DNA of 64,000 bases, taken from assembly GCF_002261475.1 (NCBI RefSeq), contig NZ_NEVN01000002.1:419846-483845 (forward strand), written 5' to 3'. Numbering within the stretch: the first letter of the stretch is position 1; every line of letters starts with the position of its first letter. Positions 55,613 through 63,748 of this stretch are shown one piece after another. The stretch is from Bordetella genomosp. 5. GTDB taxonomy: Bacteria; Pseudomonadota; Gammaproteobacteria; Burkholderiales; Burkholderiaceae_B. A program made the translations under genes and the position numbers. The notes beneath the pieces were generated by a model. The model was given only the letters and a program-made list of their open reading frames with translations, searched no databases and was not told the origin of the DNA.

Positions 55613-57523
55613 ATGTCCCGAGTGCCGCCGTATTCCCGCCGCGATGTCCTGAAGTTTCTGGGCAGCGCGCCGCTGTTGCCGCTGACGGGCGGCCTGGGCG
55701 CGGGCATGATGCGCTCCGCCCCGGCGCACGCACGCGCCGGGCAGCCCGCGCGGGTGTCGTTCACCGGGATGCCGGCCCCCGGGCTCGACGACCCCGCCGC
55801 GATGGCGCGCACCACGGTCGGGTCGCGCATGGTGCTGCAGTATCCCGATGGCCGCGAAGAATCGGTGGCGCTGGCCTATCACCCCTTCTTCATGACCGGT
55901 GACGCCGTGCCGGACGGGCAGGGCGGTACCGTGCTCGCGGGCGGTTATCTCGATATCCAGGGCAAGCCCATCGTGGATCGCTCCGTGCCGGGCCGCGAGC
56001 GGCAGTATTTCTCGGATTGTCCCGATGGCATGTCGCTGCTCGCGCTGCCCGAGGCACGTGTGCCCGGCGTGCGCGGCAACCCGGTCTTTGCCGTGGTGCA
56101 GTTCGAGTACACCACCTGGGACCAGGCGGGCGCGGAGATGTACGCCAGGCTGCCGTCGCCCATCGCGGTACTTACGCTCGATCAGGATCCGGCAACCGGC
56201 CACCTGCGCCTGGTGCAGTATCGCGCCGTCGATACCGCCCCTGTCCAGGGGCTGTGGATCACCTGCGGCGCCAGTCTTTCGCCCTGGAACACGCACCTGT
56301 CGAGCGAAGAATACGAGCCGGACGCCATCTCGCCCAAGCCCAAGGACGCGGCGCGCTTCAGGGCGTTCAGCCGCAACCTCTACGGTGACGGAAACACGGC
56401 CCGGCCCTATCACTACGGACACCTGCCCGAAGTGGTGGTCCAGCCCGACGGCTCCGGCGTCATCAAGAAGCACTATTGCCTGGGCCGGATTTCGCACGAG
56501 CTCATTCAGGTGATGCCCGATCGCCGCACGGCCTTGATGGGCGACGATGCGACCCATGGCGGTCTGTTCATGTTCGTGGCCGATCGTGCCGAGGATCTGT
56601 CCGCGGGCACGCTCTACGTGGCGCGCTGGCACCAGCAGTCGGGCACGGGCCCGGGCGCGGCCAGCCTGAGCTGGGTTCGCCTCGGGCACGCCACGAGCGA
56701 CGAGATCCGCGGCCTGGCTGACCGTCTGCAGGGCGACGACATCATGGAGGTGCACGAGACCGATCCGGGACAGCCCGGCTACACCCGCATCCCGTTTTCG
56801 GGTCGGCACAACTGGGTGAGGATCAAGCCCGGCATGGAGCAGGCCGCGGCATTTCTCGAAACGCATCGCTACGCCGCGCTGGCGGGCGGCAGCATGGGCT
56901 TCACCAAGATGGAGGGCACCACGGTCAATGTGCGGGATCGGGTGGCCTATTCCGCCATGTCACGGATCGAAGGCTCCATGCTCGACGGCTCCGGAGGCAT
57001 CGCGGTGCAGGGTCCGAAGGCGGGGGCGGTCTATGCGCTCAATCTGCGGGGCGGCCAGAAGGACAGCGAGGGCCGCGCGATCGAGAGCGACTGGGTGGCG
57101 ATCGATATGGCCGCGCCGCCCGCGCTGGTGGGGGCCGACCTGGCGCAACCGGACGCCCTGGGCAATGTCCACGATGCCGACCGGATCTCGAACCCCGACA
57201 ACATCAAGTTTTCCGAAACACTGCGCACCCTGTTCATCGGCGAGGACAGCGGCGGTCACGTCAACAACTTCCTGTGGGCCTACAACGTCGATAGCGGCAA
57301 ACTTGCCCGCGTGTTGTCCTGTCCGGTCGCGGCCGAGTCGACCGGTCTGCAGGCGGTCGACGAACTCAATGGCTGGACCTACATCACCAGCAACTTTCAG
57401 CACGCCGGCGATTGGAATGCGTTGCACGACAAGGTGCGCCCGGCCACCGAGCCCCTGGTTCGCGCGAACTTCCGCGACCGTCACGGCGCCACGGTGGGCT
57501 ATCTGACCGGCGTCAGGATCTGA
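55613..57523 (+). CDS. PhoX-like (DUF839) exported phosphatase family protein
   Basis: A 636-residue periplasmic protein of the PhoX/DUF839 family, which includes calcium/iron-dependent alkaline phosphatases. The N-terminus has a twin-arginine signal (SRRDVLKFLG, residues 8-17) followed by hydrophobic residues to about 35, as expected for Tat export of a metal-loaded protein. Late blocks with NPDNIKFSETLRTLFIGED and HVNNFLWAYNV are typical of the beta-propeller. The ATG at 55613 is closest to the Tat motif; a TTG at 55574 is in frame. The last codons, including the stop, lie in the first copy of a 44-base tandem duplication. Phosphatase activity is family-based. Confidence 0.85.
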   Translation: MSRVPPYSRRDVLKFLGSAPLLPLTGGLGAGMMRSAPAHARAGQPARVSFTGMPAPGLDDPAAMARTTVGSRMVLQYPDGREESVALAYHPFFMTGDAVPDGQGGTVLAGGYLDIQGKPIVDRSVPGRERQYFSDCPDGMSLLALPEARVPGVRGNPVFAVVQFEYTTWDQAGAEMYARLPSPIAVLTLDQDPATGHLRLVQYRAVDTAPVQGLWITCGASLSPWNTHLSSEEYEPDAISPKPKDAARFRAFSRNLYGDGNTARPYHYGHLPEVVVQPDGSGVIKKHYCLGRISHELIQVMPDRRTALMGDDATHGGLFMFVADRAEDLSAGTLYVARWHQQSGTGPGAASLSWVRLGHATSDEIRGLADRLQGDDIMEVHETDPGQPGYTRIPFSGRHNWVRIKPGMEQAAAFLETHRYAALAGGSMGFTKMEGTTVNVRDRVAYSAMSRIEGSMLDGSGGIAVQGPKAGAVYALNLRGGQKDSEGRAIESDWVAIDMAAPPALVGADLAQPDALGNVHDADRISNPDNIKFSETLRTLFIGEDSGGHVNNFLWAYNVDSGKLARVLSCPVAAESTGLQAVDELNGWTYITSNFQHAGDWNALHDKVRPATEPLVRANFRDRHGATVGYLTGVRI

Positions 57524-57577
57524 GCGATTGCGCCACCGAGGGCTATCTGACCGGCGTCAGGATCTGAGCGATTGCGC
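57486..57577. repeat. Tandem duplication across the PhoX-like stop codon
   Basis: A 38-base segment at 57496-57533 is repeated exactly at 57540-57577, and both copies are preceded by GCGCCAC, giving a period of 44 bases. The first copy contains the end of the gene and its TGA; the second is non-coding. It looks like a recent duplication or polymerase slip. Confidence 0.85.
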
Positions 57578-57919
57578 GCGGCCCGGGGGCTGAGGTCGCG
57601 TGGGGATCGGGAAGCGTCGCGCGCCGCCGGCCAGCCGACGCGCGAATGGACTGGGGTGGCGCGCCGTCGCCTGAGAGTTTTCGACAGATTCTGGTGCCAC
57701 CCAGGCAAATAGCATTCGCTTGTTTGCCGGCTGGAATGACCACAACGCTGCGCGCGAACCGACCCGCCGCCGAATCAATCTCGGACAGGCGCTTGGGGTC
57801 GATCTCATCCCTCCGGGTGTCGCGCGATCGGCTTCGAAGCGGTTCAGTCACGATCAGGTCGTCCGGCCCGCTGCGCAGCCCGGTTCGTCCGCCTCGATCC
57901 CACGTCTCAGGCCTTCCGC
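57578..57919. other. Intergenic region before the atypical response regulator
   Basis: About 340 bases with no supportable gene. The bases between 57690 and 57780 are somewhat less GC-rich and could hold the regulator's promoter. Short open frames on both strands look like shadows of high GC. No clear terminator for the PhoX-like gene is seen beyond the duplication. Confidence 0.5.
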
Positions 57920-58906
57920 ATGTCCACTCTCCCCGTTCTTGCACATCCTTCCCTCACCGCCTTCGAGCCAGACGCGTCGCGCGGCGCGCCGATGGGGCTG
58001 CGGCAACACGCCCGCACCGCGGATGGCCGCGATGCCCTCGGCGCCGAGCCCGGTTCCGAGGCGGGCACTCACGCGGGCTCTTGCGATGTGCAGTGTCTGA
58101 GCATGCCATCGGCACCGGGCGTGCGTGTGTGCCTGCTGGCCACCGGGGCAGAGCGTCAGCAACGACTGCTGGCGCCGCTGCTCGCCGCCGGATTGGGGTG
58201 CGAACCTTCCGATGGCGGGCTCGTGGGCGTGCATGCGGTATCCACGCCGGCCGAGATTCAGGCCTTTACAGAGGCGCTGGTGTCGGCGCGCTTCGATGTG
58301 CTCCTGATCGACGGCGAGCTTCCCGCCCCGCGCGTCGCCGCGGTGCTGCACGCCTTGCAGGTGAACCAGCCGCGTGAGCTCACCGTGATGATGATTCTGC
58401 CCGGCGAGTGGCCTTCCGCGCAGATCGCGCGCCTGTTGCAGGCGGGCGCCGACGACTACGTGTCCTGGCCCGCGGCGCCGGTTCTGTTGCGGGCCAAGTT
58501 CGATTCGATCCTGCGCCGGTCCCAGCGCCAGACGGCGATGCGCGCGTGCGAGGTACACGGCGAGTACAGCTTCGACCTGGCGCTCAACGAAGTGTCGGTG
58601 CAGCGCCTGCGGGTCCACCTCACGCCCAAGGAGTTCAAGGTCGCGCTGCTGCTGTTTCGCCATCACGCGCAGCCGCTCTCGCGCGAGTTCCTGCGCCGGC
58701 ACGTCTGGTCCGACGAAGGCACCCCCAGCCCCCGCACCATCGATACCCACGTCAGTGTGGTGCGCAGCAAACTGCAGCTTCGCCCCGAAAACGGCTACCG
58801 GCTCAAGACCGTGTACGGCTTCGGCTACCGGCTCGAGCGCGTGTCCGCCGCCGAGCGCCAGGCGCTCGCCCGCGAGATGCCTGCGGCGCGGCTGGCCCAG
58901 GCCTAG
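57920..58906 (+). CDS. OmpR-type DNA-binding response regulator with atypical receiver
   Basis: A 328-residue regulator, about 90 residues longer than the usual OmpR length because of an N-terminal extension (1-65) rich in Ala, Gly and polar residues. The receiver (about 68-185) keeps an aspartate in VLLIDGELP but lacks the acidic pair of the first loop (ATGAER in its place) and has WPAAP where KP is expected. The C-terminal winged helix (about 215-310) is typical: LTPKEFKVALLLF, RTIDTHVSVVRSKL and YGFGYRLE. No sensor kinase gene is adjacent. Activation by phosphorylation is doubtful; protein level or another signal may control it. A later ATG at residue 62 would remove the extension. Confidence 0.82.
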   Translation: MSTLPVLAHPSLTAFEPDASRGAPMGLRQHARTADGRDALGAEPGSEAGTHAGSCDVQCLSMPSAPGVRVCLLATGAERQQRLLAPLLAAGLGCEPSDGGLVGVHAVSTPAEIQAFTEALVSARFDVLLIDGELPAPRVAAVLHALQVNQPRELTVMMILPGEWPSAQIARLLQAGADDYVSWPAAPVLLRAKFDSILRRSQRQTAMRACEVHGEYSFDLALNEVSVQRLRVHLTPKEFKVALLLFRHHAQPLSREFLRRHVWSDEGTPSPRTIDTHVSVVRSKLQLRPENGYRLKTVYGFGYRLERVSAAERQALAREMPAARLAQA

Positions 58907-58928
58907 TCGCGTTCGCCCCTCAGCAAGA

Positions 58929-58978
58929 CGCCCCCGCAAACAAAACACCGGCCCTGGGGCCGGTGTCGGTCTTGCTGT
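58929..58978. terminator. Terminator region between the regulator and ahpD
   Basis: ACACCGGCCC (58945-58954) and GGGCCGGTGT (58957-58966) form a strong hairpin; outer bases (CAGCAAGAC and GTCTTGCTG) extend the dyad. It lies between convergent genes and can end both, though the T-runs are poor. Confidence 0.6.
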
Positions 58979-59020
58979 CGTGCTCCCGTCGGCTGCGATA
59001 CCCGGCGGGTCGGGCAGGGC

Positions 59021-59539
59021 TTACTTGCCTTGCGCCTTCAGCGCTTGCGCGGCGGCATTGACGACCGCGGCGATGCGGCCGGCGTCGCGCAGTTGCTCCG
59101 TCGACAGGCCATCCTTCTTCAGGTTTTCGTAGTGCGACTGCACGCAGAAATGGCACTTGCCGATGATGGAGGCGGTCAGCGCGAACAGCTCGAAGCGCTT
59201 CTTGTCGACGCCGCCGTGGGTGGCGTAGGCATTCATGCGCAGCTGGGCCGGCAGGCTCTTGAGCTGAGCGTCACCGGTCATTTCCACGTAGGGATACCAG
59301 GTGTTGTTCATGCCCATGAGCGCGGCGGCCGTCAGCGCGGCGTTCGCGTCGCCCTCGGAGAGGGCGCCCTTGAAGGCGTCGACCAGGAACGGGCTGCCTG
59401 CCGCGAAGGCGGCCGACAGCGCCGCGCCCAACGCGTCTTCTTGCGACAGGGTCGAGCGGGCGATGACGCTGTCCAGATTCAGGCGGATGTCCTTGGCCCA
59501 ATCCGGCAGTTGTTCCTTGATGGTAGAAAGGAATTCCAT
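59021..59539 (-). CDS. ahpD: Alkyl hydroperoxide reductase-associated protein AhpD
   Basis: A 172-residue carboxymuconolactone-decarboxylase-fold protein. The active pair C129 and C132 (KCHFCVQSHYE) with the following histidine is the AhpD redox site that reduces AhpC. It follows ahpC by 54 bases on the same strand. No AhpF is present here, so electron supply probably comes through lipoamide or a thioredoxin-like route, as for the AhpC/AhpD pair of mycobacteria. Confidence 0.93.
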   Translation of the reverse strand: MEFLSTIKEQLPDWAKDIRLNLDSVIARSTLSQEDALGAALSAAFAAGSPFLVDAFKGALSEGDANAALTAAALMGMNNTWYPYVEMTGDAQLKSLPAQLRMNAYATHGGVDKKRFELFALTASIIGKCHFCVQSHYENLKKDGLSTEQLRDAGRIAAVVNAAAQALKAQGK

Positions 59540-59593
59540 AGTTTTTACCTATAGTCTGGAGCAGGAAAAGCCCGGACAAGCCGGGCCGAAGAA

Positions 59594-60142
59594 TTACAGC
59601 GTGGCGCCGCCAACCGTACGGTTGCACGGGCACAGCTCATCGGTCTGCAGACCGTCGAGCAGGCGCAGGACTTCTTCCGGATTACGACCGACGTTCAGGT
59701 TGTTCACCGAAACGTGCTGGATCGTGTTGTCGGGGTCGATGATGAAGGTGGCGCGCAGAGCCACGCCAGCACCCTTTTCACGGACGCCGAGTTGGTCGAT
59801 CAGGGCACCGGTCGTGTCGCCGAACTGGTAGTGAGCCAGCTTGGAGAGATCGGGGTGCTCACGGCGCCAGGCCAGCTTGACGAATTCGTTGTCGCTCGAA
59901 CCGCCCAGCAGGACGGCGTCGCGGTCTTCGAAGTCCTTGGAGAGCTTGTTGAAGCCGACGATTTCGGTCGGGCAGACGAACGTGAAGTCCTTCGGGTAGA
60001 AGTAGATCACCTTCCACTTGCCGGGGAACGAGCTTTCGGTGATGTCTTCAAACGCCGAAACGCCGTTCTCTTCGTGCTGGTTGAAGCCGGGCTTGACGCC
60101 AGCAACCTTGAAAGGCTCGAGTTTGTCGCCAACAGTTTTCAT
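59594..60142 (-). CDS. ahpC: Peroxiredoxin, alkyl hydroperoxide reductase C
   Basis: A 182-residue 2-Cys peroxiredoxin that reduces organic peroxides, H2O2 and peroxynitrite. The peroxidatic cysteine is C57 in FTFVCPTE, and the C-terminal cysteines are C171 and C173 (ELCPCNRT), a CxC pair as in AhpC forms that work with AhpD. A GGGAG site precedes the ATG. The promoter at 60197-60225 lies within the end of risS. OxyR control is likely from biology of the pair but no clear OxyR site is read. Confidence 0.95.
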   Translation of the reverse strand: MKTVGDKLEPFKVAGVKPGFNQHEENGVSAFEDITESSFPGKWKVIYFYPKDFTFVCPTEIVGFNKLSKDFEDRDAVLLGGSSDNEFVKLAWRREHPDLSKLAHYQFGDTTGALIDQLGVREKGAGVALRATFIIDPDNTIQHVSVNNLNVGRNPEEVLRLLDGLQTDELCPCNRTVGGATL

Positions 60143-60196
60143 GTGTTACTCCCAGTAAGTTGTTGGTAGGGGTCGGCCGAGGGGCCCAAACCCTGG

Positions 60197-60225
60197 ATTT
60201 TACGCTATTGATTATCGCTGTCTAA
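60197..60225 (-). promoter_or_regulatory. ahpC promoter inside the risS 3' end
   Basis: On the minus strand TTAGAC (60225-60220) and TAAAAT (60202-60197) are spaced by exactly 17 bases, a good sigma-70 match, 54 bases before the ahpC ATG. The -35 and spacer overlap the last codons of risS (stop at 60205). The AT-rich spacer has GATAATCAATAG, which may serve OxyR. Confidence 0.6.
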
Positions 60226-61647
60226 TTGATAATTCCTAAACTTGGCTTTGGGTAACTCTATCCTGGCGACCAGGCCGCCGCCGGCTCGCGGCAGCATTTT
60301 GAGTGACCCGCCTGCGTGCTTCAGGAGTCGTTCGACAATGGCCAGGCCCAGTCCGGCACCACTCACGCCGGTGCGCGCCGCCTCGCCGCGCGAGAAGGGC
60401 CGCAGCAGGCGCTCGACCTCTTCGGGCGCGATGCCCGGGCCGCGGTCGGCCACCTCGATGGCCAGTGTATTGCCCTCGGATTGCACCGTCATGACCAGAT
60501 GGGCGAGCCCGTCCGTCGAGCGGCCGTAGCGGCGGGCGTTTTCGATCAGGTTGCTGACGATGCGCTTGAGATCCAGCGCGGTGATGCGCGCGCGCAGGCC
60601 CGGCTCGATCGAGGCCTCGAGCTCGCCGCCCAGCGTGGCAGTGTGACTGCGTTCGCGTTCGTAGAGTTCCGCCAGCACCGACGAGATGTCGGTGGCGAGC
60701 TGGGGCAGGGTGCCCGCCGGACGCGCGTATTCCATCAGCTGACCGATGCTGTGATCGATCTGGCCGAGGTCTTCGTCGATGGCCTGGCGCGCATCTTCCG
60801 AGACGCCGCTCATCTCGATCTCGAGGCGCATGCGCGCCAGCGGCGTACGCAGATCATGCGAAATGCCCGCCAGCATCAGCTCGCGGTCGGCCTCGGCCTG
60901 CCGCAGGTCTTTGGCCATGCGATTGAACGAGGCGTTGAGGTCCCGGATCTCGAGCGGTCCCTGTTCGGGCAGCGGCGCCGGTGTCTCGCCGCGCGACAGG
61001 ACCTGCGCGGCGCGTGCCAGCCTGGACAGCGGCCGGTTGACGAAGCCCACGCTCACGGCGGCCCCCACCAACGACAACAGGAGCGCGGTCGCTCCCCATC
61101 CTAACCACTCGATCCCGCCGGTCAGCCCGATCTGTTCGCGTTCGAATACCAGCCAGTAGAGATCCTGGTCGATCTGGAAACTCACCCAGAAGCCCGGTAC
61201 CTGGTTGACCCCCCACGCGATCTGCGTTTCAGGACCGAAGCGCGTACGGATGTGCTGAGCCACCCGCTGCCAATAATCGTCATTGGGCAGGGCTTCGGAG
61301 AAGTCGGTGACCTCGCGGGGATAAACCTGAATCCCCTCGTTGGTCGCAAGATCGAGCAGCAGCTTGCTGCGTTCGTCGGTCTGGGAGTAGACCAGGGCCG
61401 TCCGCGTGATATTGACGGCCGTGATCACCCGCTGCGCCATTTGATTGGCGCGCGGGCCCAGCTCCATGCTGAAGAACACCTGCAGCCACGCTCCCAGGCT
61501 GACGAGCATGAGCGCCGCCAGCAAAAGGAAGGTGCGCCCGAACAAGCCGAGGCGCAACCGTGATGTCAGGGTTTTCAGAATCCTGCGCAAACGGGGCACG
61601 AGGCTGCGCTCCTGCCCGGGTCGGGGCGAATAATCAACTGCCGCCAT
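60205..61647 (-). CDS. risS: Sensor histidine kinase of the RisS/EnvZ type
   Basis: A 480-residue inner-membrane kinase. Layout: cytoplasmic basic start, membrane segment 1 (about 37-58), periplasmic domain of about 120 residues, membrane segment 2 (about 181-203), HAMP (about 203-255), dimerisation and phosphoacceptor H264 in GISHDLRTPLARMR, and an ATPase domain with NLIENARRYG, DRGPGI and GAGLGLAIVERL. It phosphorylates RisA, encoded upstream with a 14-base overlap. The periplasmic part is unlike E. coli EnvZ in detail but the size fits Bordetella RisS. The ATG at 61647 is chosen over a TTG at 61656. The ris name is by similarity and context. Confidence 0.88.
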   Translation of the reverse strand: MAAVDYSPRPGQERSLVPRLRRILKTLTSRLRLGLFGRTFLLLAALMLVSLGAWLQVFFSMELGPRANQMAQRVITAVNITRTALVYSQTDERSKLLLDLATNEGIQVYPREVTDFSEALPNDDYWQRVAQHIRTRFGPETQIAWGVNQVPGFWVSFQIDQDLYWLVFEREQIGLTGGIEWLGWGATALLLSLVGAAVSVGFVNRPLSRLARAAQVLSRGETPAPLPEQGPLEIRDLNASFNRMAKDLRQAEADRELMLAGISHDLRTPLARMRLEIEMSGVSEDARQAIDEDLGQIDHSIGQLMEYARPAGTLPQLATDISSVLAELYERERSHTATLGGELEASIEPGLRARITALDLKRIVSNLIENARRYGRSTDGLAHLVMTVQSEGNTLAIEVADRGPGIAPEEVERLLRPFSRGEAARTGVSGAGLGLAIVERLLKHAGGSLKMLPRAGGGLVARIELPKAKFRNYQLDSDNQ

Positions 61648-62368
61648 CTGGAACAAACACGTATCCCAGACCCCAGACGGTTTGGATGAAGACAGGCTTC
61701 GACGGGTTCGGCTCGATCAGCTTGCGCAGGCGCGAGATCTGCACGTCCAGACTGCGGTCGAAGGCTTCGTATTCGCGGCCGCGGGCGAGCTCCATGAGCT
61801 TGTCGCGCGACAGCGGAATCTTGGGATGCCGGGCAAACACCTTGAGCACCGAGAACTCGCCGGTCGTGATGGGCACTTGCTCGCCGTTGCGGGTGAGGGT
61901 GCGGGTCGACAGGTTGAGCACATACGGACCGAAGGCGATCGATTCGTTTTCCTGGCTGGGCGCGCCCGGGTGCTCTTCGGTGCCGCGGCGGCGCAGGATC
62001 GCATTGATGCGGGCCAGCAGTTCGCGCGGGTTGAAGGGTTTGGACAGGTAGTCGTCGGCGCCCATTTCGAGGCCCACGATACGGTCGATTTCTTCCGCCT
62101 TCGCCGTGAGCATGATGATGGGCGTGTTGTCGTGGCCGCCGCGCAGACGGCGGCAGATCGACAGGCCATCCTCGCCCGGCAGCATCAAGTCTAGAACGAG
62201 CAGGTCGAAATGCTCGCGTTGCCAGAGTTTGCCCATTTCCTTGGCATCCTCGGCGACGAAGACATTGAAGCCTTGCTCCGACAGGTAGCGTCGCAGCAGA
62301 TCGCGCAGGCGCGGATCATCATCTACGACCAGGATCTTGCGGGTGGGAGTGGTGTTTTGCGTATTCAT
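61634..62368 (-). CDS. risA: OmpR-family response regulator RisA
   Basis: A 244-residue regulator. The receiver (1-125) has the acidic triad D16-D18, phosphorylation site D60 (VLDLMLPGEDG), the threonine in MLTAKAE and the lysine in SKPFNP. The winged helix (about 145-240) ends TVWGLGYVFVP. Length matches Bordetella RisA, which controls envelope and virulence-related genes. The gene overlaps risS by 14 bases, so translation is coupled. OmpR is the orthologue in enteric bacteria; naming as risA is based on family and operon. Confidence 0.9.
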   Translation of the reverse strand: MNTQNTTPTRKILVVDDDPRLRDLLRRYLSEQGFNVFVAEDAKEMGKLWQREHFDLLVLDLMLPGEDGLSICRRLRGGHDNTPIIMLTAKAEEIDRIVGLEMGADDYLSKPFNPRELLARINAILRRRGTEEHPGAPSQENESIAFGPYVLNLSTRTLTRNGEQVPITTGEFSVLKVFARHPKIPLSRDKLMELARGREYEAFDRSLDVQISRLRKLIEPNPSKPVFIQTVWGLGYVFVPDGGS

Positions 62369-62497
62369 GGCCGGAAATGTAACAGTGACAAGAACGCGGG
62401 GCTAGAGGCTGTTCACAAGATATTACACATTGCACTGACCGGTAGAAATCCTCCTTACATACGAGGGCCCTATGGCTGATTCCGTACAATCTAGGGC

Positions 62498-63748
62498 ATG
62501 GAAATTAACTTGCTGGCCTTTGAAACATCTTCCTCCCGTTGCGGCGTCGCGCTGCTGACGCGCCGGGCGGGGAGCACCGCGATCGCCGTGCGTGAGCACG
62601 AGGGGTCGCAGGAGCACGCGGAACGCATGCTGCCCCTGGCGCACGAGCTGCTCCAGGAGGCGGGTTTGACCCCGGCCGACCTCGACGCCGTGGCTTTCGG
62701 ACAGGGCCCCGGCGGCTTCACGGGACTGCGGGTCGCGTGCGGCGTGGCGCAGGGCATTGCGATGGGCCTGGATCTGCCCGTCGTGCCCGTGGTGTCGCAT
62801 CTGGCGGTGGCCCAGGCCACCCATGTATTGCCGGGTCAGATCGTGGTCGTGGCACTGGATGCCCGCATGGAAGAGGTTTATCTGGCGGCCTACCGGCGCC
62901 TGCCGGCGCCGCAGATGGGCACGCAGGACCCCGCGCGCGCCGCGGGCTGGGAAGTGCTGCATGCCCCCATGCTGATCGCCGCGGGCGACTTGGTGGCCTG
63001 GGCGCGCCATCATTTGCCCGCCGAAGGCCGGATCGTGGCCGCGGGCGACGCCTGGGATGCCTATGCCGCCGCGATGCCCGTGCCCGCGGGCTGGCAGCGC
63101 AGCGCCGAGACCCGGCCGCAGGCACGGGCGCTGGCGCGTCTGGCCGAGCTGGCGCTCGACCAGGGCCTGAGCCTGCCGCCGGAACTCGCCGCGCCGCTCT
63201 ATGTGCGCGACAAGGTTGCCTTCACGACCGCCGAGCGCCAGCGCGGCGAGGGCGGCAACCCCCGCGCCCAGCCGCAGGCCGGCGCGGCCCCCTTGCGGCT
63301 CGCGCCCATGCGCCCGGCCGATCTGGACCGCGTGGCCGCGCTCGAGGCGCAGGTGCAGGCCTTTCCCTGGACGCGCGGCAATTTTTCCGATGCGCTGCTG
63401 TCGGGCTACGCGAGCTGCGTGGCCTGGCGTGGCGAGTCGCTGGCCGGCTTCTGCCTGCTGATGATGGCGCCGGATGTGTCGCATCTGCTCGTGATCGCCG
63501 TGGAGCGCGACCTGCATCGCCAGGGCGTGGGCAGCCAGTTGCTGCAGTGGTGCGAGGCACAGTCGCGCGCCGCCAAGGTCGACGGCATTCTGCTCGAAGT
63601 CCGGCCGTCCAATCCCGGTGCGGTCGCGTTCTACGAGCGTCATGGCTTTCTGCGCATCGGCGTGCGCAAGGATTACTATCCCGCGGGTCAAGGACAGCGT
63701 GAGGATGCGTGGGTGATGCAGAAGTCCCTGAAGGAGTCCGCGGCATGA
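62498..63748 (+). CDS. tsaB: TsaB-RimI fusion protein
   Basis: A 416-residue bifunctional protein. Residues 1 to about 230 are TsaB, the partner of TsaD in tRNA t6A synthesis: INLLAFETSSSRCGVAL at the start and FGQGPGGFTGLRVA near 67-80. Residues about 263-416 are a GNAT acetyltransferase of the RimI type (ribosomal protein S18 alanine acetylation), with RLAPMRPADLDRV, HRQGVGSQLLQW (acetyl-CoA loop) and AVAFYERHGF. A linker rich in Gly, Gln and Pro lies between. In most bacteria these are neighbouring but separate genes. It overlaps the next gene by four bases. Confidence 0.9.
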   Translation: MEINLLAFETSSSRCGVALLTRRAGSTAIAVREHEGSQEHAERMLPLAHELLQEAGLTPADLDAVAFGQGPGGFTGLRVACGVAQGIAMGLDLPVVPVVSHLAVAQATHVLPGQIVVVALDARMEEVYLAAYRRLPAPQMGTQDPARAAGWEVLHAPMLIAAGDLVAWARHHLPAEGRIVAAGDAWDAYAAAMPVPAGWQRSAETRPQARALARLAELALDQGLSLPPELAAPLYVRDKVAFTTAERQRGEGGNPRAQPQAGAAPLRLAPMRPADLDRVAALEAQVQAFPWTRGNFSDALLSGYASCVAWRGESLAGFCLLMMAPDVSHLLVIAVERDLHRQGVGSQLLQWCEAQSRAAKVDGILLEVRPSNPGAVAFYERHGFLRIGVRKDYYPAGQGQREDAWVMQKSLKESAA

